Source: a virus
Reading direction: 5' to 3' (one strand)
Length of the DNA: 64,000 nucleotides
Virus record (IMG/VR): IMGVR_UViG_3300037278_000142
Coordinates: 119,685 to 183,684 of that record
Of this stretch, positions 1 to 9,633 are shown piece after piece (the stretch's first letter is position 1; each line of letters opens with the position of its first letter). Under the pieces are notes generated by a model. The model saw nothing but the letters and a program-made list of their open reading frames with translations, did not search any database and was not told the DNA's origin. Made by a program: the position numbers and the translations under genes.

Positions 1-1570
1 CAATCGTAATCTCGGGCGTACCGATGTTTATCCACACCAAATATGATGGGGGGCTAGTTGGAGGGCTCGATAGACCATCCTCAGTTGTCCCTTGTAGGGT
101 AGGGTTCCAAGTGGGCTTGATGGTACCAGAGACCCCGCCTACAAGGGTCAGTTGAACGTTACCGTTCGAGTCCTGAATGATAGTGCCAGCCGGGAAGTTG
201 GTTGTGGCAATCCAGCCCTGATAAATCTGCGTGGTAAGCGTGTAAGCGATGAGGGAGTAGTACGCTGCCTGTGCTGCTGGTAAGGTAGCTAACTGATACT
301 GGGTCAGATACCGTGGGCTGATGAAGCAGTTCACGTTCTCATCACCAAATGCACCAAATACTGTGGTGAACTCAAGACCAACGTGGGCTGGCTTGGCGAG
401 GTCAATGGCAGTGTAGAGAGAGTTGGTAATTTGCTGCAACTCAGCGAGGCTTTGGATGTCTGTAAGAGGGTCGTCTCCACCAACGTTTACGCTAACTGCG
501 ATGGCGTTCCGGTCGCTCTGGTCATAAAACCCACCAGTCGTAATTTGCTTGTACAGTTCCTCCACGATGATGTTCTTGCCCGTGTAGGCGTAGATAACAT
601 CCTGAACAGACTTAGCTGTCGCACCTTCCTGATATGCGCTCAGGAGGTCAACCAACATATCACGATAGCCCACTGGGTATGCCAGCGGAGAAGGGGCTTG
701 ACCGTAATTTGTCCAGACAACCGAACCATCGGTTGTAATCCCACCGAGTTCAAGAGACCATGAAGGCTGAGATGATGCCGTTGCGCCCGGAGTTGTCGCT
801 ACCTGCAAGTTGCCATTGCTGTCAACAATCACCGCGTTGGCGATGAAGCCGGTGTTTCCTGCCCATACCAAGAACCCTGCACCCTCAGCGCCAAAATCAC
901 CCATGTCAAACTGAGTCTGCTGTTGGAACGTGCCGGTAACAAACAGAGGATCAGCATACTCACGCTTGATGTCCGGGGGAGTAAGATACACCGGGTTCTT
1001 GGCTACAATGTCGTACGAGTACATGTACTCGATACGAGCCAGTTCCATTGCGATGGCACGGATGAATGCACCCCAAAGGCTCTGGTCGTTTCGCGTAGTG
1101 TAGAAGTTGGCGACTGCACTGATGAGGGAACGATACCGTGCGTCCTCCAACTGAATGAGGTCTTCGCGAGAGCGAAGGTAGTATTGGTCTTCCTGAGTAA
1201 CAACAGGAACCATCACCCACACAGTGGTGCCCGGCAGGGACGGCTGATGCTGTGGTTCAGCGCGACGGTGGTGGTGATGGTGCTGATGCTGTTTGCGCGG
1301 CTGCCATGGCTGGAGAGGGCGTTTATGCCGACGATCCCGGTGGTCCGCGCCCAGGAACACGTCCTTGAACTGGTTCATCCCCGCGTGCTGCACGGACCCG
1401 GCGGGAATTGCCGTCGATCCAGCAGGCAACGTGTGGGTGGCGGGATTCTGATTGAATGATCCACCCCTGCTCGTACAGATGTACGATTGGCTACTATACT
1501 GTACTGAGTCAAGGTAACTATACTCTGTGGTAGCAGACCAAGTTCCTCGCGGGTTGTAAATTGGCGTCAT
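1..1570 (-). CDS. Tail/baseplate-associated virion protein (partial, C-terminus beyond window)
   Basis: The frame is open from the ATG at 1570 down to base 1, giving about 523 residues with no stop, so the gene continues outside the window. The N-terminus (YNPRGTWSATTEYSYLDSV) resembles small carbohydrate-binding modules of the W-Y-GD-V-Y type. Two later segments share a tail-fibre-like pattern, DSNGN followed some 10 residues on by SG or SS, P and W. The middle (REDLIQLEDARYRSLISAV) is helical and fits a tail or baseplate protein. It follows the baseplate J gene by 3 nt, so it belongs to the same operon. An in-frame GC-rich patch at about 1225-1350 encodes a basic, His-rich stretch (HQHHHHHRAEPQHQ) unlike the rest. 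The structural role is inferred from context; the exact function is unknown. Confidence 0.7.
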   Translation of the reverse strand, partial: MTPIYNPRGTWSATTEYSYLDSVQYSSQSYICTSRGGSFNQNPATHTLPAGSTAIPAGSVQHAGMNQFKDVFLGADHRDRRHKRPLQPWQPRKQHQHHHHHRRAEPQHQPSLPGTTVWVMVPVVTQEDQYYLRSREDLIQLEDARYRSLISAVANFYTTRNDQSLWGAFIRAIAMELARIEYMYSYDIVAKNPVYLTPPDIKREYADPLFVTGTFQQQTQFDMGDFGAEGAGFLVWAGNTGFIANAVIVDSNGNLQVATTPGATASSQPSWSLELGGITTDGSVVWTNYGQAPSPLAYPVGYRDMLVDLLSAYQEGATAKSVQDVIYAYTGKNIIVEELYKQITTGGFYDQSDRNAIAVSVNVGGDDPLTDIQSLAELQQITNSLYTAIDLAKPAHVGLEFTTVFGAFGDENVNCFISPRYLTQYQLATLPAAQAAYYSLIAYTLTTQIYQGWIATTNFPAGTIIQDSNGNVQLTLVGGVSGTIKPTWNPTLQGTTEDGLSSPPTSPPSYLVWINIGTPEITI

Positions 1571-1573
1571 GCT

Positions 1574-4500
1574 TTAGCTCCCAGTCAGATAGCTCAGAGT
1601 GATTTTTCCGGGAACAATGTACTCGGTGGACGACATGGTTATGTCAGTTGCAGAGCCTGATCCAAACACTTGATAAGTGCAGAAGAACGAGTACAGGGAT
1701 GGGTTGATGGTCTTGCTTGGAAGGGTAATGATGACCCTCTGAGCGTAGGTCGAAGGTAGCGGGTTCGTCGGTGTGATGGAGTCTCCAGTACCGATGATGT
1801 AGAAGGAGCCAGACACCGACATTGGAGGCAGACCCACCGCAGCCGCCGGAGTTACCGCAGTCGAGAGGAAGCTCTGAATCGAGGTTGTACGTGCGTACGC
1901 CTGACCTTGATAGAGGAAGCCAACGAACGCATCAACTTCGCCTCCCGAAGGAATCGTGCTGTCGGGAAGAACCGCACTCTGCGTGATGAAGCTATTGGCC
2001 GGAGTGGCCAAGCCAGCGAATGCGGGGTCGGAGGACAAAGGAATCCATGTTGTGTTGGTTGGGATGACTACACCTATGTCATAGGAGCCGTCGCTCTTGG
2101 CACACTTCACCAACGGTAGGTTGACATTCTGCACACCAGTCACGCCCATGACCTGCTGAACAAGTTCAGACTGGTACAACGTCGTAGTGGCGTTGTCCAT
2201 AACAAGATCAATGGTGGAGCGGATAATAGGATCAAGCGTGTCCGATGAGGCGTTAGGAGACAAGATCACTGTCATCGTAACGTCCACAGGGGTAGCAACC
2301 ATGGACTTCACCAGAACATCTGCCGCCGCGTGCTTGAAGGTGGTAACTTGATTTGCGAGAATTTCTACAAAAGCCGGGTACTCAGTCGCAAAGGTGAACG
2401 CTTCTGTGATGAAGTACTCGACTGTAACCTGTCCACCATCCGGGATGCGGGTGGTTTCAATGTTAGCTGCCGAGCGTGCAATTGCAGCCGTGCCAGAAAG
2501 GGGGTCTACAGTGAGAACAAAGTCGGTGTTCTCCTTCATAATTGTGCCGTTGTAAGTTACCTTGATGTACCGGCTGTCATGCGGTATCAGAGCCCCGATA
2601 AGACCCGTTGAAAGCGACAGGTTGATGGTGCCGTCCGAGTTGTACACCGCACCATCCAAGGTGAGCGTGGTGTTGCCATAACTCTCCGGGAGCCACGTGT
2701 TGTAGACGAAACCTTGATTGTCCAGCACTGAGTAGGAAGTCCCGGTCAACGTCTGCGTCTCCCCTGAAATGAGAGACACCTTCTCATTTATGGTGAACTT
2801 GTTATACGTTACCGAAATCTTCTGGTTGTTCTGAATCGTGCTACCTGTTAATGGTTGTATTCCATACGTATGGTATGAACCTGTGGCTAGGATAGTATAG
2901 TCTGTGCCGAAGCCGTACAGAGTTGACAAGTCGCTCGAACGAACCGACACCACGTTCCCCGGTGTGCCACTGGTGTTGGACACATCCATCGCTGAGTCAA
3001 TCGTGACCGGCTGACCCAGAAGTGCTGTGATGGTTGCTGTTAGGGGAGCACTCGCTGCGGTCGAAACCTGCACAACATCCCCTGCCTGATTGGAACCGCC
3101 GTTGAGTAGGAAGTCTGATGTGTGAACAAGGTTGATGAGAGCCGTAGGAACGGCAGCAGTCTGAGTTGGCTGACCGATAACCGAGTTCACTGACACAATT
3201 GGCTGAAGGGCTGGGGTGTCAGACAGGGGGGACTGGTAACGTGCCAGTAACTGTAACGTCGTGTTACCCCCCTGAGATAGGTTGGATACCGCCGCCGCGT
3301 TGGTGGCCGGGACGCCGTTGAGCAGCAACGGCACCGACACCTGAGTGAACTGGTCACCGACAATCTGGTATGCCATGTCATTCGGGTTGAGGATGATGTA
3401 GCCATTCACATTGTCAAATTGAGCACGCTCCAAGCCGAGGTAGAAACTACCTGTGAGACGAGTTACAAGGAGAGTCACACCCTGATAGAGAGGGAAGGAC
3501 AGTGTGGAGAAATTTGGAATCTGGAAACGCAAAGTACTTGCGTTGAAAGAGCCCAACGTGAGGTATGACGTAGGTGTGCCGAAAGTGCCGGTGTTCTGGT
3601 ACTGGAATGCTACAACTTCATCCTGCTCCGAGAAATTGATGCCACGGGTGTAGATGTCAACGCAGCCGTACACGTGCTTCTGACGGAGGTAGTCCCAATC
3701 CCGCAGCATCTCAGTGTCTCCCGCTGCCACAACAGTTGCCGCCACGATTCCGGGAGTTGCGAGAGCGGTATTAAGGTACCCATTGCGAGTACCAGAGTCA
3801 ACACCAGTGATGAGACGGTTCTCGATACGAGCCGCGTACTTAGAGTTCAACTCATCGTCCAAACCAAAGGCGGCAGAATCTGGGTTGGTGCAGTACCAGC
3901 CTGATGGAGCCCCCGAGCCAATGGTTCTTATGGTTCCCGCACCAGCGTTGGTATTGATGCCAGCCGACTGACAGGAAGCCGGTACGCTAATTGACCACCA
4001 CTGATTGATGGGGTCGTAGAAAGTGCTTGCTGAGTTTGCTGTGATGGTTGCGGAGCCAGTTGTGGTGAAGGTGAGCGAGGGGGTCTGCGCATCTGGCACT
4101 GTCTGAACTGTAAGTCCAATGGGGAAAGCTACTGTTCCTGTGGGCTTGGTGTATGTATAAAACGTGAGTTGAACAACAGAGCTTGTTGCCCCGAGACGAG
4201 GGATACCCGCTCGTTCCCCCAGAATGTTAAACTGTTGGTCGATGAGTGTTTGAGTGTCGGCGGGATTCAACCCATAAGCACGGGCAAGCTGCTGCTTGAT
4301 GGGAGACGAGGTGTATGGGTCGCTATAGCCATTCCCGCTCACATTATCCACTTGCGACAAGGCGGAGACCGACTGGCTCACACGAGAGAACCACTCACGT
4401 ACACTCAAGTTGGCAAGCTCGATGGATACAGGGTCAATCATCAAATCGCGTAGCTCAGAGCGTGGCGATAAGTCAAGGTTCGGGTAGTTTCTCGTAACTT

Positions 4501-5545
4501 GCTGAATCAAACGAGAGGCGATGTCTTCCTTACGCTGGAGAGCGAGGAAGTCAGTGGGGGATACTAACTTGAGGTTGACAAAGCCACATGTAATAGGTCC
4601 GTTCTGCTGCGACTCAAACACGTTCTGAGTGTTCGGGTCTTGGACTACTGTGGACAACATCGCGTAGAATATATCGGCGTTATTCACCACCGTCTGTGGG
4701 ATGTCAACGTAGTTGAAGTTGGTCGTCTGAATCGTATCTACAGTGGTGGTTGTCTGAGTGCCCCCCGTTCCGTTGTAGGAAGTCGTAACCACTGAATCAA
4801 GAACTGACACACCTGAACGGCTCAACTGCGTTGGGGTTACAAGATCACCATACTGAACGAAGGGAGGGTTTATACCAGCCGGGTCAGTGGACAGCAGGAT
4901 ACGAGTACCTACGGTACCCGCATATGTAGGCTGAGACCACTCTAGGCGGCATACGTTCTGAGCCTTGTAGGACTTGACGCCAGAGGGGGGTCCAATCAAG
5001 GTGGCACCATTGCTCACGAAGGGGATGAGTGTGAACTGGATGGTAGTCTGAGTGATGGCAATGAAACCGAGATTCTCCCACACCACACCGTTGTCCGTAG
5101 TGGGGGTTCCAGTGACTGTGCTGAACGCTGGAATGGTTGTACCTGATGTCCCAGCAGTGGTAACAATCTGCACGTAGCCATTGGGGTCAACGATACGATA
5201 ACCCAAGGCATACGATATGCTGGCCGTCCATGGGGCGGCGAGAGGGTCGTAATTACGACCAACGATTTGAACTGTGGCGTCACCTTGGTTGGAGTCGATA
5301 GCTAGGGAGCCTGAGAAACTATTCCTGTTGCCGTTAATCAGCAGCGGATTACGGTTGTAATTGGTCTGGTTGTAAAGCGAGATTTCAACTTGGCTAGTGT
5401 TGGTGTCCGCCAGCAAAATGTACGCCAGCACTGTCGTGTCAACGGAGATGGCAACGGACTGACCCTGCTGCGCCACGGGGAGGACAGGGGAGACAAGTAT
5501 AAGCGGGGTTAGTGTAGTCTTTGGTGTAGTCTTTGGTGTTGGCAT
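1574..5545 (-). CDS. Baseplate J-like / T4 gp6-like wedge protein
   Basis: 1323 aa. The central part has the hallmarks of the baseplate J family: LSPRSELRDLMIDP, then GIPRLGATSSVVQLTFYT, a spacer rich in T and P, NTNAGAGTIRTI, and LDDELNSKYAARIENRL leading to a TPGIVAATVV segment. In contractile tails these proteins form the wedge arms that trigger sheath contraction. The protein is two to three times longer than minimal J proteins. The N-terminal 330 residues and the C-terminal 500 look like added beta-rich domains, including a DPNGYVQIVTTAGTSG segment like the one in the downstream tail gene. Its ATG lies 1 nt inside the upstream gene's stop, so translation is coupled. The family call is fairly secure; roles of the extra domains are unknown. 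Confidence 0.8.
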   Translation of the reverse strand: MPTPKTTPKTTLTPLILVSPVLPVAQQGQSVAISVDTTVLAYILLADTNTSQVEISLYNQTNYNRNPLLINGNRNSFSGSLAIDSNQGDATVQIVGRNYDPLAAPWTASISYALGYRIVDPNGYVQIVTTAGTSGTTIPAFSTVTGTPTTDNGVVWENLGFIAITQTTIQFTLIPFVSNGATLIGPPSGVKSYKAQNVCRLEWSQPTYAGTVGTRILLSTDPAGINPPFVQYGDLVTPTQLSRSGVSVLDSVVTTSYNGTGGTQTTTTVDTIQTTNFNYVDIPQTVVNNADIFYAMLSTVVQDPNTQNVFESQQNGPITCGFVNLKLVSPTDFLALQRKEDIASRLIQQVTRNYPNLDLSPRSELRDLMIDPVSIELANLSVREWFSRVSQSVSALSQVDNVSGNGYSDPYTSSPIKQQLARAYGLNPADTQTLIDQQFNILGERAGIPRLGATSSVVQLTFYTYTKPTGTVAFPIGLTVQTVPDAQTPSLTFTTTGSATITANSASTFYDPINQWWSISVPASCQSAGINTNAGAGTIRTIGSGAPSGWYCTNPDSAAFGLDDELNSKYAARIENRLITGVDSGTRNGYLNTALATPGIVAATVVAAGDTEMLRDWDYLRQKHVYGCVDIYTRGINFSEQDEVVAFQYQNTGTFGTPTSYLTLGSFNASTLRFQIPNFSTLSFPLYQGVTLLVTRLTGSFYLGLERAQFDNVNGYIILNPNDMAYQIVGDQFTQVSVPLLLNGVPATNAAAVSNLSQGGNTTLQLLARYQSPLSDTPALQPIVSVNSVIGQPTQTAAVPTALINLVHTSDFLLNGGSNQAGDVVQVSTAASAPLTATITALLGQPVTIDSAMDVSNTSGTPGNVVSVRSSDLSTLYGFGTDYTILATGSYHTYGIQPLTGSTIQNNQKISVTYNKFTINEKVSLISGETQTLTGTSYSVLDNQGFVYNTWLPESYGNTTLTLDGAVYNSDGTINLSLSTGLIGALIPHDSRYIKVTYNGTIMKENTDFVLTVDPLSGTAAIARSAANIETTRIPDGGQVTVEYFITEAFTFATEYPAFVEILANQVTTFKHAAADVLVKSMVATPVDVTMTVILSPNASSDTLDPIIRSTIDLVMDNATTTLYQSELVQQVMGVTGVQNVNLPLVKCAKSDGSYDIGVVIPTNTTWIPLSSDPAFAGLATPANSFITQSAVLPDSTIPSGGEVDAFVGFLYQGQAYARTTSIQSFLSTAVTPAAAVGLPPMSVSGSFYIIGTGDSITPTNPLPSTYAQRVIITLPSKTINPSLYSFFCTYQVFGSGSATDITMSSTEYIVPGKITLSYLTGS

Positions 5546-6315
5546 TAGTTACCTACTAACTGAGAGGCGGTCGTTAAAGAGAAACTTACAGGCACACCAT
5601 TGGGAGCCCCGTAAGATACTAATACGCCGGAGACAGCGACAGAGTTAGGGTCAATTTGAATCGTCTGCAAGTTATTTATATCCTTGAGCATCTCCTGCGG
5701 GTCAAGAGCCTGAACCGTACGCTGAGCCGACTGAACCTGCTTAAGATTTTGTAGTGCTGTCATGACCTCGTTGGAGATGTCGGTGTCAGTTATAGCGAAC
5801 CCAAACTTCCTTCCGATGAAGGTCTTCAATCGGGAAGTGTACTGTGGGTAAAAGGCGCATACGGAAGTAAGTACATACTTCAGAACCTTCTGCACCAGCT
5901 TGTTAGTCCCCACGATATGCAGGACGGAGCCGTTACTAACCTGCGTGAGATTGTTTAGCTGACCCATGGTGCCACACTTCAGACAGAAATCCATGAGTGT
6001 GATGTAAGAGACCTCAATTAACGGAATGTATGACCTAACGGGTAGGTTAAACTGAATCTTGTAGAACTGGTCTGAAGTCTGAACCCGGTTTACGTCCGGT
6101 GAAATGGTGTACCCATATACGGGGTCGGACGGAGAGACTAGCTGCCCCCGGATATACACCTCAACCAAGGCTGCACCATTGATAGGAGCACGCATGTTTA
6201 ACCCTACATTAGCGGCAACGTGTAGAGTCCTAAAGTCCCCCACATCAACCACATAACGTTCAAAACTCTGAAAATGATCGCAGTTAGCCAACTGTACATC
6301 GAGGTCATAGCTCAT
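5545..6315 (-). CDS. Putative baseplate wedge protein (gp25/gpW-like region)
   Basis: 256 aa. The segment KVLKYVLTSVCAFYPQYTSR followed by LKTFIGRKFGFAITDTDISNEV matches the layout of phage baseplate proteins with a gp25/gpW-type core: a helix, a P-x-Y-x-S-R-L turn, then D-I-x-x-x-V and a helical stretch rich in Q. The C-terminal half (ALDPQEMLKDINNLQTIQID) is typical of such proteins in large phages. The position directly before the J-like gene in transcription order supports a wedge role. It overlaps both neighbours by one base. The similarity is by eye only, so the specific role is an inference. Confidence 0.5.
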   Translation of the reverse strand: MSYDLDVQLANCDHFQSFERYVVDVGDFRTLHVAANVGLNMRAPINGAALVEVYIRGQLVSPSDPVYGYTISPDVNRVQTSDQFYKIQFNLPVRSYIPLIEVSYITLMDFCLKCGTMGQLNNLTQVSNGSVLHIVGTNKLVQKVLKYVLTSVCAFYPQYTSRLKTFIGRKFGFAITDTDISNEVMTALQNLKQVQSAQRTVQALDPQEMLKDINNLQTIQIDPNSVAVSGVLVSYGAPNGVPVSFSLTTASQLVGN

Positions 6316-7001
6316 TAGGTGCTCTGCTCCTTGATAGCAATGGGAGTATCCGCACTGCTGTGATTCATCTGCTCAAGCTCCCACTGAGTCGGGGTTTCGG
6401 CCTGATGGACACGGAAGTAGGGCTGACCCTTGTACATATTCGCCGCGTTCACGTCGTCTACTAAAACAGATACGTACTCCGGTTTTGAGAAAAGACTGTT
6501 GATTTTCGTTAACAGCGGCTGCAACGTGTAAGGGTTGTCATTATTAGCGGTCGTTGGCGGAGTCTGGGCGAAGTTATGATTGTACTGAGCCATATCCTCG
6601 TTTTTCTCAATGAGGCAGCGTAGCTGGTTCATGTAGAAGATTGCGTCTTCATCCCTCTGAAACATATCCTTCATTCGCGTCTTGATGCGACTCATCATGA
6701 CCATAGGTATGTGGTCGTCATTGTTGATGGCGTAATTGAAATGTCCGTTAGGTCCCGGTGACCATAAGTCCTTCTCGAAGGTTGGAGTTAGCGTCTGGTC
6801 ATTCTGAGTTGTGTAATACTGCTCCAGCAAACCAGCAGTCTTACGAAGTTGCTGAGCCCGTATTTGGTAGAACTGAGTTATGCCGGGAAAATTCTGCTCA
6901 CGCGCAGCCACCCATGCTTGGAATGCATTCCACTGTGTTAGAGTGAAACGCCCCAAGAAGTTGAAAGGGGGATTGGGGTAAGCATATTTGAAAGAGGCCA
7001 T
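6315..7001 (-). CDS. Hypothetical virion/baseplate protein
   Basis: 228 aa, no family recognised. The N-terminus is aromatic (FKYAYPNPPFNFLGRF), followed by a helical middle with many Q, R and M residues (SRIKTRMKDMFQRDEDAIFY). There is no signal peptide or membrane segment. It lies 3 nt after the Hint-domain virion protein gene and overlaps the next gene by one base, inside an unbroken tail operon, so a structural or assembly role in the tail is likely. Confidence 0.6.
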   Translation of the reverse strand: MASFKYAYPNPPFNFLGRFTLTQWNAFQAWVAAREQNFPGITQFYQIRAQQLRKTAGLLEQYYTTQNDQTLTPTFEKDLWSPGPNGHFNYAINNDDHIPMVMMSRIKTRMKDMFQRDEDAIFYMNQLRCLIEKNEDMAQYNHNFAQTPPTTANNDNPYTLQPLLTKINSLFSKPEYVSVLVDDVNAANMYKGQPYFRVHQAETPTQWELEQMNHSSADTPIAIKEQST

Positions 7002-7004
7002 AGA

Positions 7005-9623
7005 TCACTTCACAATGTGAATCAAACCGCCGCTGATGTTGTGGGTGTAAATGCGTGCATTGGGCTTCTCCCCGGCGGCAAAATTCTCATTGCCGATAAA
7101 GAGACGTGCCACACGCTGATGACCTACACACTGGATACCCACCACCTTTGACCACTCAATCACGTCATCCACATTGGTAAGTACGTGCATTCCTACTTGG
7201 ATTCCCCCAGCAAATGCCGGAAGATCGTCCAACCCTACGCCCGGAACTTCCGTCCGTGCGAGGATTTCCTGCGTTGGTACCGGTGTAGACTCAGAGACAA
7301 TAACAGCGGCACCATTCTCCGCCTCTAGCCGATAGCAGATTTCCGTGCTGAACTCCATCCACTGCACAGGCAAAAGGCTGTGTTCGGAGTAGTGAACGAT
7401 GGCATCCAAGTGCGTACCCACAGTAACCTCCGCTACCTTCAAGTCTGGTAGAACAAACATTGTCACGGCAGGGCATCCCCCTCCCCCTCCACCACTACCA
7501 CTCAGAGTGTAGGCTACCGTCGTAGTATAAGTGCAAGTGAGATTGCTGACATTATCCGTAGCAATGAAGCCAAAATAGTCTCCGGGGGCGGTGTTAACAT
7601 AGGTATTCGGGTTAAACGTTAACTGGAATGTTTGGAGGTACCCGCTAACGCCATTGATAATGGCACTTGCTGAAGTTACAGGGGTGGATGAGCTACCAAT
7701 TACCGTCTGAGTAGACTGACCCACATATTGAGTGAAAAAGTTAACCCCCACCGGGTCACTCCCTCCGGCTGTGAACATCTGAGCCGTAAGGGTCATAGAC
7801 GTTACTGTCGGGGGGATAAGCGTGAGACTCGGGGTTACCGTCATGCCTACAGCTACCGGAGCCACATAGGAAGAACCTGCGGCGGTGATAGTGCCCACTT
7901 GACCGCTTATATATGAGACTGTATTAGTCACAAAGGTATCGTTGCTCAGGTAGGTAAGGGTGCCATTCACTGTCATGTTCACAGTGAGGGTCTGGTTGGT
8001 GGTGGCAGCGGGAGCCGTGAATGGTATATTCCAACCTGTGAGCCATCCCGCCGAGTCAAGCACCGGGCTGGGGGTACCAGTGGAAGTAGCACCTGAAATC
8101 GTACATGAGGCATTAACGCTGTTGCCTGTGTTCTTGGCACCCTGCTGCTGGGGAGAGAACGCCTTGTTCAGAGCGACAGACAGCGTATAGCTTCCCCCAT
8201 CAGCCGGAATGCTGGTCGGCGAGAGGGAAGCAACCTGAGGCATATTCATATAATCCACTTCGATGTTGAAAGAGACACCACCATTGGTGCCGGACACAGC
8301 GAATGTGTCAAACGTGGTGGACGCATTGTTGAACCAAGCAATATCATCAGCTTGAACCACGAGGCTGGTGGACAGAACGCGAGAGGAAGATGAGGGGTTA
8401 GCCGTGTTCCCGTTGTAGTTGACGGTGAAATTGGTACCATCATAGTTCACTCCGAACAACCCTTGATACGCGGTGTTATCCGTGGAGGTCAGAGCAAGAA
8501 CTGCCTTCGCCGCTGCCGTCTTGTTCACCGGACTCCCGTTATACGTAGGGAAGGTAAACGTCGGGTTGTTAGGGTCATTATAGAGGTACAGTTTTCCCGT
8601 CGTACCCTCAAGCACAGGGCAATAGGACTTAGTGGGGTACACGATGCCAGACACGTTGACCGTGAGTGTGATGGGCTGACCCACGACCTGAAGGTTAGTT
8701 GCACCACCACCGGGGGTGATAGTCACGTTGCCGACAGGAGTTGCAGGAGCCGGAGCAGCGATGAGGGTTACCGGGGCAAGTTCGCCCGAACTTGTGGTGA
8801 TGTGAAACACGCGACCGGAGTGGTACCAATAATCCCAGTCACCTTCAATGGGATAGACCCCCGCCTGTGAAAAAGTAACCGCTACAGTGCTTGAACCTAC
8901 ATATCCCCCTGAACCGCTATTCTGAGCAGCCGGGAGAATAGGCAGACCTAACGCAACCGTTTGATTTTGACCAAGGGCGGCTAGGGTGATCCCCTTTCCT
9001 GCCCATGTGGGGGAAGCACCCGTTGCGGAGTTGCCAATACCCCACATGACACCATCCTTATAGGTGATGTTAAAGGTATAGGTACCGGGAGCCGGAACTA
9101 GGATACTACCAACAATGCAACAGTTGAAATTTGATCCGTAAGGTGGAAAATTGGTGTAGGCGGTCTGTTGACCAGCGGTGTTGAAGCTAGACCACTGGGG
9201 ACCTGAGCCCCCGGAGTCCCCCCCAATGTACGCACTGAAAGCGAGGGAATTGTTGGTCTGAGTCGCCGAGGCGGTAGATATGGTACGAATCGTGTTTCCT
9301 GATGGGTCGCTGGCATTTTTCCAGATGTAACCAGCCACGGGACCTGAGGTAGGGGAGTCATTCCACGCATAACATGTAACAACGCTGCCAACCTGTATGA
9401 TGCCATTGGTTTGCTGCCAGTTGACCGAGGCGGAGTTGGTGGTGTAGTTGCTACCAGCGATGGTTGCTGTTCCCTGAAGAGTATCTGAACCGCCATTAGT
9501 GCCCGTGTATGTAAGCGTGGTCGAGCCGGTGCCCAAGTTAGTGTCCACGGGTATAGTAACCGGTATGGTCTGGGGGTTAGCCCCACCAATGACGACATTT
9601 ACTGTTTCGTACTGAGTTCCCAT
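7005..9623 (-). CDS. Ig-like virion protein with C-terminal Hint (intein-like) domain
   Basis: 872 aa. Residues 1-710 are beta-rich, low-charge, T/S/G/N-rich sequence, with an apparent PA14- or Ig-like section near 170-280 (YPIEGDWDYWYHSG) and Ig-like strands later. A glycine run then leads to Cys717 (CPAVTMFVLPDLKVAE), which starts a 156-residue Hint-like module. It contains a block-B-like stretch (AAVIVSESTPVPTQ), a conserved AGGIQVGMHVLTN stretch, and a terminal block like intein blocks F/G (VARLFIGNENFAAG, then THN). Only nine residues follow the Asn, so there is almost no C-extein. Such terminal Hint modules could self-cleave or self-attach. It probably forms an external tail structure, cotranscribed with the other Ig-like genes. 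Confidence 0.6.
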   Translation of the reverse strand: MGTQYETVNVVIGGANPQTIPVTIPVDTNLGTGSTTLTYTGTNGGSDTLQGTATIAGSNYTTNSASVNWQQTNGIIQVGSVVTCYAWNDSPTSGPVAGYIWKNASDPSGNTIRTISTASATQTNNSLAFSAYIGGDSGGSGPQWSSFNTAGQQTAYTNFPPYGSNFNCCIVGSILVPAPGTYTFNITYKDGVMWGIGNSATGASPTWAGKGITLAALGQNQTVALGLPILPAAQNSGSGGYVGSSTVAVTFSQAGVYPIEGDWDYWYHSGRVFHITTSSGELAPVTLIAAPAPATPVGNVTITPGGGATNLQVVGQPITLTVNVSGIVYPTKSYCPVLEGTTGKLYLYNDPNNPTFTFPTYNGSPVNKTAAAKAVLALTSTDNTAYQGLFGVNYDGTNFTVNYNGNTANPSSSSRVLSTSLVVQADDIAWFNNASTTFDTFAVSGTNGGVSFNIEVDYMNMPQVASLSPTSIPADGGSYTLSVALNKAFSPQQQGAKNTGNSVNASCTISGATSTGTPSPVLDSAGWLTGWNIPFTAPAATTNQTLTVNMTVNGTLTYLSNDTFVTNTVSYISGQVGTITAAGSSYVAPVAVGMTVTPSLTLIPPTVTSMTLTAQMFTAGGSDPVGVNFFTQYVGQSTQTVIGSSSTPVTSASAIINGVSGYLQTFQLTFNPNTYVNTAPGDYFGFIATDNVSNLTCTYTTTVAYTLSGSGGGGGGCPAVTMFVLPDLKVAEVTVGTHLDAIVHYSEHSLLPVQWMEFSTEICYRLEAENGAAVIVSESTPVPTQEILARTEVPGVGLDDLPAFAGGIQVGMHVLTNVDDVIEWSKVVGIQCVGHQRVARLFIGNENFAAGEKPNARIYTHNISGGLIHIVK

Positions 9624-9633
9624 TTAGCCCCTC

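Noticed and set aside
923-1459. 178-aa plus-strand ORF with a membrane-like helix
   Set aside because: Antisense to the tail gene frame, which is open across the whole region; recorded only as part of the GC-rich patch.
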